NCBI GenBank assembly: GCA_016721195.1
Contig: JADKIO010000005.1
Location: forward strand, 680,001-744,000
DNA length: 64,000 nucleotides
Direction: 5' to 3'
DNA from: Candidatus Geothrix skivensis
GTDB taxonomy: Bacteria; Acidobacteriota; Holophagae; Holophagales; Holophagaceae
A model generated the notes under the pieces. The model made no database searches. It was not told the DNA's origin and saw nothing but the letters and a program-made list of their open reading frames with translations. Shown here piece after piece: positions 16,244 through 24,737 of this stretch (within the stretch, counting starts at the first letter, position 1; every line of letters begins with the position of its first letter). The position numbers were made by a program, and so were the translations under genes.

Positions 16244-17389
16244 TCAAGGCGCCAGCAGGGGGTGGGGCTGGCCGTCCGGTTGCCTGGCCCAGCGGATCCC
16301 CAGCCAGGAGGCCACCGTGGGCGCCAGGTCCCAGAGGGGTACGGGCCCCAGTGGGCCCTTCCCGGCACCCAGGACGATGAGCCAGGTGTGCATGGCCTTC
16401 GTTTCGGAGGTGTAGGCGTGGGCGCCGCAGCGGCCGTGGCGCTCGTCCTCCTCCTCGCGGCTGGAGCGGGCCTTCGATAGCCACTGGCCTTCGGAGGCCA
16501 GCACCACCAGGTCCCCCACCCGGGGCTGAGCCGCCAGGTGGTACCGGGCCGGTACGCGGCTGCGGTTCCAGGCCCGGAGCCCCGCGCGGCGCAGGCGGGC
16601 CAGGGCCCTGGCGGAGTCCTTCAGGTTTCCGAGGTAGACGTAGGCGCTGCCGCCATGGGTGAGCAGCTCGCAGGGAATGCCATCCAGCACCGTGGGCAGG
16701 TGGATGCGGCGGCGCATGGGGGCCATGCCGTGGTCCGCCGTGAGGATCACCCGCAGGCCCGGGTGCGCCGCGCGCATGCGCTGGAGCCAGGGGGTCAGCT
16801 GGTCATCCATGGCTTTCAACTTGGCCGCAGTGGAGGAGCTGTGGGGCCCCTGGAGGTGACCCTCCTCATCCGTGCCCGAAAGGTAGGTCATGACGAGCCC
16901 GGCCCCATCCTGCAGCGCGGCCTCGCTGAAGGTCAGGGCCTCGGCATCGGGGCGGCCCAGGCGGAAGACTTCCATCCGCCAGGGGCTCACGCCCTCCCAT
17001 GGCCCCGTGGCCCCCACCCACTGGAAGACCGCGGTGCGCACGCCGCTGCGGGTGGCGGCCACCCAGAGGGGTTCCCGCAGCACATCCTCGCTGCGGTTCG
17101 CGACGGGGACCAGGGCCTTGCTCACCGGATCCAGGTAGCCATTGGCGACGATGCCGTGGTGCTCGGGCCAGCAGCCCGTGGCCAGGGTCACGTGACCATT
17201 GAACGTGGTGGCGGGGAAGGGGGGCAGCCCCTCGCCCCGGCGGCCCTGCTCGGACAGGGCCCACAGCTTGGGCATGCTGCGGGCCGTGAACTGATCGGCA
17301 CCCACGCCATCGGCACTGAGCAGCAGCACGGGCGGCGCGGCCTGGAGGAGGGCGGATAGGGTGAAGGCTAGGCAGGCTGAGACGCGCAT
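16244..17389 (-). CDS. Secreted alkaline-phosphatase-superfamily phosphodiesterase/nucleotide pyrophosphatase
   Basis: The 381-aa product starts with a signal peptide (MRVSACLAFTLSALLQAA), then the type I phosphodiesterase/ENPP core. Metal and nucleophile motifs are LLLSADGVGADQF (first Asp), PATTFNGHVTLATG (nucleophile Thr), YLSGTDEEGHLQGP (Asp/His pair) and LTADHGMAPM (Asp-His). This predicts a periplasmic or surface two-metal enzyme cleaving phosphodiester or pyrophosphate bonds. The true substrate (nucleotides, teichoic or lipid head groups) cannot be read from sequence. The gene converges with the AspT-like transporter. Confidence 0.85.
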   Translation of the reverse strand: MRVSACLAFTLSALLQAAPPVLLLSADGVGADQFTARSMPKLWALSEQGRRGEGLPPFPATTFNGHVTLATGCWPEHHGIVANGYLDPVSKALVPVANRSEDVLREPLWVAATRSGVRTAVFQWVGATGPWEGVSPWRMEVFRLGRPDAEALTFSEAALQDGAGLVMTYLSGTDEEGHLQGPHSSSTAAKLKAMDDQLTPWLQRMRAAHPGLRVILTADHGMAPMRRRIHLPTVLDGIPCELLTHGGSAYVYLGNLKDSARALARLRRAGLRAWNRSRVPARYHLAAQPRVGDLVVLASEGQWLSKARSSREEEDERHGRCGAHAYTSETKAMHTWLIVLGAGKGPLGPVPLWDLAPTVASWLGIRWARQPDGQPHPLLAP

Positions 17390-17419
17390 GCCAAGAGGGT
17401 ATCAAGCTAATCTGGTTGC

Positions 17420-18610
17420 ATGTCCACTCCCCGCTGGCCCTACCCCTTGCTCCGCCTCAAGCCCGGCAAGGAGGCCTTGATCTCGAAACGCCATCCCTGG
17501 GTGTTCTCCGGGGCCCTGGCCCTGCCACCAGAGGTCCATCTGGTGCGGCTGGCGGATGATTCGGGCCAGGTGCTGGGGGTGGGCACGGCAAGTCCCACCA
17601 ACCCTCTGGCAGCGCGCCTCTTCCGCTTCGAAGACGCGCCCCTGGACGAGGGCTTCTTCCGGGAGCGCTTCGAATCGGCCCTGACCCTCAGGAAGGAGTT
17701 GGGCCTCTGGGAATCCAGGGGCGGCTGCCGCTGGATCTTCGGCGAGGGGGATGGCCTGCCGGGGCTGGTGGTGGATCGCTACGCACACGCCCTGGTGCTG
17801 CAGGTCGGCACGGCGGGGCTGGAACTCCTGCGTGAGGTGTGGTGGCCCATCGTTTTTGAGCTCGGCAAGCGCGAGGGCATCACCGCCTTCGTTGAGCGCA
17901 GCCAGTCCGGACGCAAGGATGAGGGTCTGGATCCCGTGAACCGCCTGCTGAAGGGGAGCCTCGCGGGCCCCGTCACCGTGCGGGAGGGCGCGGCGAAGCT
18001 CACCGTGGACCTGCTGCGGGGCCAGAAGACGGGCTTCTTCCTGGATCAGCGGGAGCATCGCCTGAAGCTGGGCCGGATGTCGAAGGACAAGCGCGTGCTC
18101 AACGCCTTCGGCTACACCGGCGGCTTCAGCATCCACGCCGGTCTGGGCGGCGCTGCGGAGGTGGCCACCCTTGATATCAGCGCCCCGGCCCTGGATCAGG
18201 CGGAGCGGGACTGGCTGGCCAACGGCTTGGATCCGGCTTCGCACCTCCGCCTGGAGGGCGATGCCTTCGAGCTCATGCGGCAGCTGGAGCCACTGGCCTG
18301 GGACCGGGTCATCGTGGACCCGCCGGCCTTCGCCAAGCAGCGCAAGGACGTAGACAAGGCCTTCAAGGCCTACAAGGACGTCTTCCGCCTGGGCGCCCGG
18401 GCCACTGCGCCCGGTGGCATGCTCTGGTGCTTCTCCTGCAGCCAGCACCTGGATCGCACCCGCTTCCAGGAGGCCGTGTGGACGGCGCTGCTGGAGGCCG
18501 GCCGCGAGGCCCGCGTGCTGGCGCACCTCGGCCAGCCTGCGGATCATCCCTACGCGCTGAACCATCCCGAGGGGTTCTACCTCAAGGGGTTGTGGCTGAG
18601 CCTGGAGTAG
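17420..18610 (+). CDS. rlmI: 23S rRNA (cytosine-C5)-methyltransferase, RlmI family
   Basis: The 396-aa protein has an N-terminal PUA-like RNA-binding domain (LRLKPGKEALISKRHPWVFSG is split here as LRLKPGKEA and KRHPWVFSGA) and a C-terminal SAM-dependent Rossmann domain. The SAM motif is LNAFGYTGGFSIHAG and the catalytic-type DPPAFAK motif lies near residue 298. RlmI methylates C1962 of 23S rRNA in E. coli; orthology is likely but not proven from one sequence. The start ATG at 17420 lies 30 bases from the start of the divergent phosphodiesterase gene, so the two genes share a very short promoter region. Confidence 0.88.
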   Translation: MSTPRWPYPLLRLKPGKEALISKRHPWVFSGALALPPEVHLVRLADDSGQVLGVGTASPTNPLAARLFRFEDAPLDEGFFRERFESALTLRKELGLWESRGGCRWIFGEGDGLPGLVVDRYAHALVLQVGTAGLELLREVWWPIVFELGKREGITAFVERSQSGRKDEGLDPVNRLLKGSLAGPVTVREGAAKLTVDLLRGQKTGFFLDQREHRLKLGRMSKDKRVLNAFGYTGGFSIHAGLGGAAEVATLDISAPALDQAERDWLANGLDPASHLRLEGDAFELMRQLEPLAWDRVIVDPPAFAKQRKDVDKAFKAYKDVFRLGARATAPGGMLWCFSCSQHLDRTRFQEAVWTALLEAGREARVLAHLGQPADHPYALNHPEGFYLKGLWLSLE

Positions 18611-18639
18611 CCGCCGCTTGTCTGCGCCGCCGCGAAGCG

Positions 18640-18864
18640 TCAGCGAATGAACAGCACGGACTTGGGGTGGCTGGGATCCTGCCGCATGAAGGCATACAGT
18701 TCGCGATGCTGGTGCGTGTCCGTGGCCTTGAAGGCCAGACGGACCTTCAAGGCCACCTTCCTGGAGAGCAGCTTCAGCGCGGCCGCGTCGTCGTAGCCGA
18801 TCACTTCCAGGGTGGCGCCGGGTTCGTTGCGGCGGGCCAGTTCCTGGTCGACGAGCATACGCAT
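18640..18864 (-). CDS. Small hypothetical protein
   Basis: A 74-aa product (MRMLVDQELARRNEPG at the start, ending SVLFIR) with mixed alpha/beta character and no signal or membrane segment. I recognise no family. Its ATG follows the stop of the small upstream gene by six bases, with AGGA five bases before the ATG, which suggests a two-gene unit. The protein-like composition and ribosome site are the only support. Confidence 0.5.
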   Translation of the reverse strand: MRMLVDQELARRNEPGATLEVIGYDDAAALKLLSRKVALKVRLAFKATDTHQHRELYAFMRQDPSHPKSVLFIR

Positions 18865-18870
18865 GGTGTC

Positions 18871-18999
18871 CTAGGGTGTGTGGACCTGTCTGGGCAGCTC
18901 GAGCCTCATAACGGGTCGGGGCTCGGGCCGGAACGTGGGCGCAGGGCCGGCTTGTCCCGCAGAACAGGCCAGTGCCAGGAGGGCAGACAGGGCATCCAT
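18871..18999 (-). CDS. Very small putative lipoprotein-like ORF
   Basis: A 42-codon ORF starting MDALSALLALACSAG: a short hydrophobic stretch with a lipobox-like LALAC, then a Pro/Arg-rich tail. It lacks the usual positive residues before the hydrophobic part, so a lipoprotein call is weak. It is followed six bases later by the 74-aa ORF. It could be a degraded gene or not translated at all. Confidence 0.3.
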   Translation of the reverse strand: MDALSALLALACSAGQAGPAPTFRPEPRPVMRLELPRQVHTP

Positions 19000-19068
19000 A
19001 GCTTCTGGGTGGGGTGGTCCGCGGGAAGGTTCCATCCCGGCCTCAAGGCTGAACAACCTCTAGGGCAA

Positions 19069-20319
19069 CTAAGCTCTGGCCTTGGCGGTGGCTGGAGGCG
19101 GTGACGACAGCTTGAAGCGCTGCGGACCTCCGTAACTGAGGCGCCGCCAGAGCCATTCCGCCGGGCCCATGCGGAAGCGGTCCAGCCACAGGTGACTGCT
19201 CCACACTTGCAGCGCGAAGAGGACCGTGCCCCCCAACAGGTAGTGGCTGATGGGCACCTTTCCGTAGAGGCCCAGGCCGTGCCCGTTGAAGATCCAGATG
19301 CAGATGAGGGACTGGAGGAGATACTGGGTCAAGGCCATTCGCCCGAGGGGTGCGAAGACCCGAAGGGCTTGCCGGGCTAGGGGGTGCTGGAGGAGCAGCA
19401 ATATGCCCGCCGCGTAGCCGAGGGTGAGTCCCGGCCGAGCGAAGAAGTAGGTGGCGCGGATCAGGATGCGGAAGGGACGGAAGGACAGGCTGGAGGCGAA
19501 GGACCAGACAAGCTCCCGTGGGACCAGGTTCGCCGCCAGACCCAGGAGGCCGAAAACCAGTACCATGCGCCTCAGCGCGGTCTTGTGCCGGTCGGGCTCG
19601 GAGAAGAAGCCCTTCTTCCAGAAATAGGCGCCGAGAACGAAGAAGGGCAGGAGGATGGGCAGGCGATTGGAGAGGCGTACCGGCCCCATGACATTCACCA
19701 TCTCCCATGCGCGGTATTTCAGAAGGGCGAACCAGGATGCGGCGCCGTAGTGCTCAGCACTCATGGCGTGGAAGGGCACGGATTGGTCAATCAGGCTGCT
19801 GGCGGCGCCGATGCGCCCGGCGAGGGGCAGGATGAGGAGCCCCGTGGCCGCCCAGAGAAGGGGGATGGTCCACAGGATGCGGCGGGCCCCCACATGCAGG
19901 ACGGGCAGCATGAGGAGGCTGATGAGTGCGTAGTCGAGGAGGATGTCGCCGTTCCACAGCAGGAAGCTATGGGCGAGGCCGATGAGAGCGAGGGCCCCCA
20001 CGCGGCGCAGGGAGAAGGGCAGGTGCCGCTCGCCGCGCCGTTCAAGCGTCTCGGCCTGGATGGCAAGGCCGGCCCCGAAGAGCATGGCCAGGAGGGCTGC
20101 GGCCTTGGATTCCAGCAAGGCGCTGCACAGAGCCTGGACCAGGGTGCCCCCCCAGCCCATGGGGTAGGGGCTGTGGGCGGCGATGGCCCATTCGGAGCCG
20201 CTGAAGACGCTGAGGTTCACCAGCAGGACGCCGAGCAGGGCGAGACCCCTGAGCACATCCAGCTGAAGGAGCCGGGCTTCGGCGGCCAGGGGCTGCAGCG
20301 AGGGTGTGGTCGGGGGCAT
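19069..20319 (-). CDS. DUF418 multi-pass membrane protein
   Basis: The 416-aa protein has about ten hydrophobic helices. It begins with the typical DUF418 start LDVLRGLALLGVLLVNL and ends with the conserved C-terminal block around RMALTQYLLQSLICIWIF and GPAEWLWRRLSYG. The family is related to acyltransferase-3/YeiB-like membrane proteins and has no settled function. ATG at 20319 was chosen over GTG at 20343 because AAGGA sits six bases upstream. It is transcribed in the same direction as ttcA, with a 182-base gap in which I see no feature. Confidence 0.85.
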   Translation of the reverse strand: MPPTTPSLQPLAAEARLLQLDVLRGLALLGVLLVNLSVFSGSEWAIAAHSPYPMGWGGTLVQALCSALLESKAAALLAMLFGAGLAIQAETLERRGERHLPFSLRRVGALALIGLAHSFLLWNGDILLDYALISLLMLPVLHVGARRILWTIPLLWAATGLLILPLAGRIGAASSLIDQSVPFHAMSAEHYGAASWFALLKYRAWEMVNVMGPVRLSNRLPILLPFFVLGAYFWKKGFFSEPDRHKTALRRMVLVFGLLGLAANLVPRELVWSFASSLSFRPFRILIRATYFFARPGLTLGYAAGILLLLQHPLARQALRVFAPLGRMALTQYLLQSLICIWIFNGHGLGLYGKVPISHYLLGGTVLFALQVWSSHLWLDRFRMGPAEWLWRRLSYGGPQRFKLSSPPPATAKARA

Positions 20320-20501
20320 GGGCGTCCTTGGGTAAAGGGTCACCGGTCCGGGATGAGCCCATCCCGGGAGGAAGGACCTGACGGCAATGACGTCGAATGT
20401 TTGGGCGGACTGGTTCCAAGGTCTACTCCTCGTCCTTGGCCCGGTTTAGATGATGGCCCCACCCGGTCTGGTCTTCTCCGGCCTTGGCCTGGCCGAAGAC
20501 T

Positions 20502-21326
20502 TCAGGCCCCGGGCCCCGAGGTTCCCAGCTTCAGATCGAGCAGATGGCTCAGTTTCACGTTGCCCATGGCGCCCAGCATGGAGGCCTTGAGACGGGGAAT
20601 GCTGGGCTCCATCGCGGCGATGAGCTCCTTCACCTGCTTCCGGCGGCTCTCCAGGCTGGAGCAGCCGCAGAGGGGGCAGCCGCAGGGCACGATGGGGAAG
20701 CCCCGCAGCCAGGCATAGCGCTGGAGATCCTTCTCTTCACAGGTGCCCAGGGGGCGGATGACGGTGTTGGCGCCGTCATCGCTCACCAGCCGCAGGGGCA
20801 TGGTGCTGAGGCGGCCCTCGAAGAACAGGTTGATGAGCAGGGTTTCGATCAAGTCGTCCAGGTGGTGGCCCAGGGCAATCTTGGAATAACCATGCTGCTT
20901 CGCGAAGGAGTAGAGCACGCCCCGCCGCAGCCGCGAGCAGATGATGCAGGGCAGCTCCTCGGGCTTGCTGCGCACCATCTTGTCGATGGGGGCGGGGATC
21001 ACGAGGTGAGGGATGCCCAGGCGCTCGCAGACTTCCGCAATGGGATCGGGGTTGAACTGGGGGAAGCCTGGGTCCACGGTGATGGCATCGACGCTGAAGG
21101 TCACGGGGGCCCGCTTGCGCAGCCGCTCCAGCACGTCCAGCAGGGCCCAGGAGTCCTTGCCGCCGCTGACCGCCACCAGGATGCGGTCCCCATCCTCGAT
21201 GAGGTTGTAGGCCGCATTGGTCTCGCCCACCCGGCGGGCGAGCTTCTTCTCCAGCCGGGGGAGGGCCCTGAGGTCAGCCTCGGTGGGCGGCAGGGCGAGA
21301 CTGGGCAGGGCGCAGGGATTGCTCAC
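20502..21326 (-). CDS. ttcA: tRNA 2-thiocytidine(32) synthetase TtcA
   Basis: The 274-aa PP-loop ATPase has ILVAVSGGKDSWALLDVL (ATP-binding SGGKDS), the CxxC pair in LPCIICSRLRRG and a later cysteine cluster CGCPLCGC. TtcA activates C32 of some tRNAs with ATP and inserts sulfur, using a [4Fe-4S] cluster held by the CxxC and a third Cys. The HHLDDLIETLLINLFF segment is also typical. The start is GTG at 21326. The gene lies 13 bases after the Rrf2-family regulator and is very probably co-transcribed with it, which fits because both depend on Fe-S chemistry. Confidence 0.9.
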   Translation of the reverse strand: MSNPCALPSLALPPTEADLRALPRLEKKLARRVGETNAAYNLIEDGDRILVAVSGGKDSWALLDVLERLRKRAPVTFSVDAITVDPGFPQFNPDPIAEVCERLGIPHLVIPAPIDKMVRSKPEELPCIICSRLRRGVLYSFAKQHGYSKIALGHHLDDLIETLLINLFFEGRLSTMPLRLVSDDGANTVIRPLGTCEEKDLQRYAWLRGFPIVPCGCPLCGCSSLESRRKQVKELIAAMEPSIPRLKASMLGAMGNVKLSHLLDLKLGTSGPGA

Positions 21327-21339
21327 CGGACATTTGCCC

Positions 21340-21846
21340 TCACATCACGCCGCAGGCTTTGCGCTCGCCGCGCACCAGCTGACCTTGCACATCCTTCACG
21401 TACTCGGGGCAGGTGCAGTCGGGGCAAGAATTGCTGGCGGTTTCCGAGCACAGGTCCGCAAAGGTGACCTTTTCCATGAAGGCGGAGATGTGGTCGTTGA
21501 GGCGGCTCCAGAGCAGCCTGCTCATGCGTTCGTCTGCCATCAGGGCCTTGTTGGCCTGCTTGGGGTCTTCCTTGGCGGCGGCGTAGAAGCTGCTGTCCGT
21601 GAGGCGGAGCACCTCACCGACGCTCACTTGATTGCAGGGGCGGGTGAGGACATAGCCGCCCTTGGGGCCGCGCACGCTGGCCACCACGCCGGCCTTCTTG
21701 AGCTTGTTAAAGATCTGCTCGAGGAAGGGCAGGGAAAGGGCCTGGCGCTCGGCGATCACGTGCAGGGGCACCGGCTGGCCGTGGCTGTGGTGGGCCAGGT
21801 CGAACAGGGCCTGCATGCTGTACCTGCCTCTTGCCGAGATCTTCAC
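21340..21846 (-). CDS. Rrf2-family (IscR-like) transcriptional regulator
   Basis: The 168-aa protein has the Rrf2 winged helix (MKISARGRYSMQALFDLA, LPFLEQIFNKLKKAG recognition helix, VRGPKGGYVLTRP wing). Cysteines that could hold an Fe-S cluster are clustered near the C-terminus (DLCSETASNSCPDCTCPEY), later than the three-Cys loop of E. coli IscR. It is therefore likely a redox-, iron- or sulfur-responsive regulator with a variant sensing site. It is first in a two-gene unit with ttcA. A near-perfect dyad matching the Rrf2 style lies 30 bases upstream of its start and suggests autoregulation. Confidence 0.88.
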   Translation of the reverse strand: MKISARGRYSMQALFDLAHHSHGQPVPLHVIAERQALSLPFLEQIFNKLKKAGVVASVRGPKGGYVLTRPCNQVSVGEVLRLTDSSFYAAAKEDPKQANKALMADERMSRLLWSRLNDHISAFMEKVTFADLCSETASNSCPDCTCPEYVKDVQGQLVRGERKACGVM

Positions 21847-21875
21847 GGAAGGAACTCCAGTCCCAGGCTAGTATT

Positions 21876-21894
21876 CTTGATCAGATGAGTCAAG
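21876..21894. promoter_or_regulatory. Candidate Rrf2-type operator
   Basis: CTTGA (21876-21880), nine bases, then TCAAG (21890-21894) form a perfect dyad in an AT-richer patch 30 bases upstream of the rrf2 start. Rrf2 regulators such as RirA, CymR and IscR bind AT-rich dyads of about this size. On the minus strand TTGACT overlaps it and could serve as a -35 element. Function is inferred. Confidence 0.55.
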
Positions 21895-22013
21895 TTTATC
21901 GGCCGGACGCCCGCCGGGCTGATCCCCGGGGCAGGCTGTCCTGCCAGCGTCGGAGAGAGGGGGCGGGGTGCCCTGATTCAACCTGGCCTCAGGCCTGCCG
22001 ATGAACCTGTATC

Positions 22014-23579
22014 ATGCGACTCCGGTTGATGCTCCCCTTCTGCCTGGCTGCCCTGGTCCTGGCTGGCCCCCCCATTTCGGTGGCCCTGGACAAGCCGGTG
22101 CAGAGCCTGAACCCGCTGCTGCTGGCCCGGGAAGTCGAGGCCCAGGTGGTGGACCTGATCTTCGACCGGCTGGTGGCCCTGGATGACCATGGCGCCTTCG
22201 TGCCCCAGCTGCTCGAAAGCTGGGAGATCTCGGGTGGCGGACGGGACATCCTGCTGAGGCTGCGGCCGGGCCTCACCTGGCACGATGGGACCCCCATCGA
22301 GGCCGAAGACCTGGTGGCCACCTGGCGGATGCTCTCCCTGCCCCAGGTGCTCAAGATCTACGACGTGGTCGGCGTCCGGACCATGGACAGCCTGGTGGCG
22401 GAAGGTCCCCTGAAGGTGCGGATCCGGTTGAAGCAGCCCCGGGCCTCGCTCCTGACCGACCTCTACAACTTCCAGCCCGTTCCCCGCCGGAGCTACATCC
22501 TGGGTGCGAACCCCCTGCAGCACCCGCTGAACTACACACCCATCGGTTCGGGCCCCTATCGCGTCCTCCCCGGGGCCCAGGCCCGGGACATCCAGCTCCA
22601 GCTGTGGAGCGGCTACCGGGGGCCGCACCCGGGCCGCTGGGAGGCCTTCCACTTCAGGGTCCAACCCAGCGATCAGGTGGAGTACGCCCGTCAGCTCAAG
22701 GCCGGCCAATACCATTTCGGCAACCTCGACTGGTTTCGCCACTACCTGCTGCGGCGGGGGGCTTTCGGCGGCGCGAACCTGATCAGCCTCTCCAGCCCCG
22801 CCGCCTCGTACGACGTGTTCTGGTTCAACTGCAATCCCAAGCGCAGCCTCCTGGGGGATCCCCGGATCCGCCGGGCCCTGGCGGAGGCACTGCCCTGGGA
22901 GTTCCTGGGGGCCCAGCGGGGACTTCGGGCCGGCCGGCTGGCCTCGTGTGTCTGGCCTCCTGGCAACTGGGCGCACCAGCAGGCCGTGGAATCCCTGCCG
23001 AGGCTGGAACGGGCCGCCGCCCTGCTGGATGCGGCCGGTTGGAGGCTGGGGCTCGATGGGATCCGCCATGATGCCAAGGGCCGGGCTCTGCGCCTCGTGA
23101 TGTTTTCGGCCTGGAGCTATTCGGGACGGGATTCCGCAGACGCCTTCTGCGAAGCCCTTAAAAAAGTAGGTGTGGAGATCGACCTGCGCCGCACGCCCAT
23201 CGATGAGCCCTATGTCCTTTCGACCCGGGGGGAAGGGGACATCTGGGACTATGCCTGGAACACGGGACTCGACCCTGACAACGAAAGCCCTCTGTTCAGC
23301 TCGGATGGGGTGAAAGGCGGATCCAATGTCACGGGCTACCAGAACCCCGAGGTGGACCGGCTCTTCCTGGAAGGCCGCCACGAGCTGGATCCCGGGCGAC
23401 GCCAGAACCTCTATTTCCGCATCAACGAGCTCATCCAGAAGGATCGTCCCATCCTCCAGCTGACCTACGGGGCCGCCTTCCTTGCGGCGGACCGCCGATT
23501 GCGGGGAGTGGGGTTCAACCCTTTGGGCCAGACCTACGGCTACATTCCAGGCCGCAGGGGATGGTGGTTAGAGATGTAG
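22014..23579 (+). CDS. Extracellular solute-binding protein, family 5 (peptide/nickel type)
   Basis: The 521-aa protein has an N-terminal signal peptide (MRLRLMLPFCLAALVLAG) and the SBP_bac_5 fold seen in oligopeptide- and nickel-binding proteins: LVALDDHGAFVPQLLESWEI, LRPGLTWHDGTPIEAEDL, YNFQPVPRRSY and a C-terminal YLQ-like region with QNLYFRINELIQKDRPILQL. It should bind peptides or similar ligands in the periplasm. No permease or ATPase gene is adjacent, so it is an orphan that must work with a transporter elsewhere or have a non-transport role. Confidence 0.85.
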   Translation: MRLRLMLPFCLAALVLAGPPISVALDKPVQSLNPLLLAREVEAQVVDLIFDRLVALDDHGAFVPQLLESWEISGGGRDILLRLRPGLTWHDGTPIEAEDLVATWRMLSLPQVLKIYDVVGVRTMDSLVAEGPLKVRIRLKQPRASLLTDLYNFQPVPRRSYILGANPLQHPLNYTPIGSGPYRVLPGAQARDIQLQLWSGYRGPHPGRWEAFHFRVQPSDQVEYARQLKAGQYHFGNLDWFRHYLLRRGAFGGANLISLSSPAASYDVFWFNCNPKRSLLGDPRIRRALAEALPWEFLGAQRGLRAGRLASCVWPPGNWAHQQAVESLPRLERAAALLDAAGWRLGLDGIRHDAKGRALRLVMFSAWSYSGRDSADAFCEALKKVGVEIDLRRTPIDEPYVLSTRGEGDIWDYAWNTGLDPDNESPLFSSDGVKGGSNVTGYQNPEVDRLFLEGRHELDPGRRQNLYFRINELIQKDRPILQLTYGAAFLAADRRLRGVGFNPLGQTYGYIPGRRGWWLEM

Positions 23580-23591
23580 GGGGTCCCTGGG

Positions 23592-24638
23592 TTAGAGCCG
23601 GTCGAAGCGGATGGTCTCGACTTTGGGGGGCTTGCCCTTCGGCCCCTCTTCCCGTTCCCGTTCTGGACGATGCTCCCGTTCAGGCCGGTGCTCCCGCTCA
23701 GGGCGGGCCTCCCGGGGAGGCCGGGCTTCGTGGCGGCGGGGTTCCGGAGCGGGTTCGGACCGGGGCGCGGGCTTCGATGCGGGACTGGGGGACGGCTGGC
23801 GATCCCGCCCCGCCCACACGGCGCCCACCTGCTTGATGCGGTCCACCAGGCGGGCCGGTTCGAGCACCTGAATGCCATCCCCGAACTGCATGGCCCAGCG
23901 GGCGATGGCGCGGAGATCCGTGGCGGTGAAGGTGACCAGGGCCTGACCATCACCCTGGTCTTCCAGCTTGAAGTCCGGGAAGGCCGGGGGGGCCTGCTTC
24001 ACGGCGAAGACCCACTGCTTGAGCAGGCTCGCCTTCACAGGGATGGGCTCGCCGCCCAGCCAGCCGCCAATCAGGTTGCCGGGGGTGCCCTCCGCGTAGG
24101 GACCCTGGGCCGCGCGGCCCAGGCCCTCCACGGGGTTCACTTCGGCCAGCAGGTCCACCCGATGATGGCGCTCGGCATTGTAGCGGCGGTCCCAGCCCCA
24201 GGCGTACCAGGCCTGGCTGAGGCCGTCGAAGGTGAGGTGCCGGGGCTCGAAGGTCCGCGGCGCGTTGGCATCGGCGTCGGCGAAGATGAACTCGACCGCG
24301 CGGCCTTCACAGATGGCCGTGAGGATGGCCTGGGCCAGGGGCGTGACTTCCGGCTTGGCGGTGGGCTTCGGCGGCGCGGGCGGGGCCACCGGGGCGGGAA
24401 TCTCGGGAAGGGTCGCGGCCACTTCCGCAGGCAGGGCGGCCTTGGGGGCCTTGGGAACCCGGGCCTTGGCCGGTGCCTTGGCGGGGGCCTTGGCCGATGC
24501 CTTGGTCTTGGTCTCGATGGCTTCAGGCTTCTTTGCGGCGGTCTTCTTGGCCGGGGTGGCCCTGGGCTTGGTGGCGGGTTTCTCCTCCTCCAGGTCGGCG
24601 GTCACGGATTTTTTGCGAGGGGTCTTGGATACGGCCAT
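23592..24638 (-). CDS. WYL-domain protein with histone-like N-terminal and charged C-terminal tails
   Basis: The 348-aa protein has three parts. Residues 1-95 are Ala/Lys/Pro-rich with histone H1-like repeats (KAPAKAPAKARVPKAPKAAL). The middle (about 98-275) resembles a WYL plus WCX module (FEPRHLTFDG, WYAWGWDRRYNAERHHRVDL, ALVTFTATDLRAIARWAMQF). The C-terminus is a low-complexity Arg/Glu/Pro tail with tandem EREHRP units. Typical WYL regulators have an N-terminal winged helix; here the DNA-contact role may fall to the lysine-rich tail. WYL domains sense nucleic acids or other ligands, and the role here is unknown. The gene is convergent with the binding-protein gene. Confidence 0.7.
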   Translation of the reverse strand: MAVSKTPRKKSVTADLEEEKPATKPRATPAKKTAAKKPEAIETKTKASAKAPAKAPAKARVPKAPKAALPAEVAATLPEIPAPVAPPAPPKPTAKPEVTPLAQAILTAICEGRAVEFIFADADANAPRTFEPRHLTFDGLSQAWYAWGWDRRYNAERHHRVDLLAEVNPVEGLGRAAQGPYAEGTPGNLIGGWLGGEPIPVKASLLKQWVFAVKQAPPAFPDFKLEDQGDGQALVTFTATDLRAIARWAMQFGDGIQVLEPARLVDRIKQVGAVWAGRDRQPSPSPASKPAPRSEPAPEPRRHEARPPREARPEREHRPEREHRPEREREEGPKGKPPKVETIRFDRL

Positions 24639-24737
24639 GGGTGGGAGGCTCCTGGCCCATCATCCCCCATTCCCGCGCGAACAGCCAACCCACAATTCCG
24701 TGGCCGCAGCGTGGAGGAATGGGGCCACGCTGGAACC

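Noticed and set aside
14506..16368. A long open frame of about 620 codons on the minus strand opposite the AspT-like transporter gene
   Set aside because: High-GC genes with third-position G/C bias often leave the opposite strand open. Its product is His/Gln/Gly-rich with no domain, while the plus-strand frame encodes a clear membrane protein. The same holds for similar antisense frames over the channel, ABC-F, hdrA and FHA-protein genes.
23670..24737. Upstream extension of the EamA exporter frame to over 600 codons
   Set aside because: The added part is a Gly/Arg-rich antisense shadow of the WYL gene; the exporter fold starts at ATG 24738.
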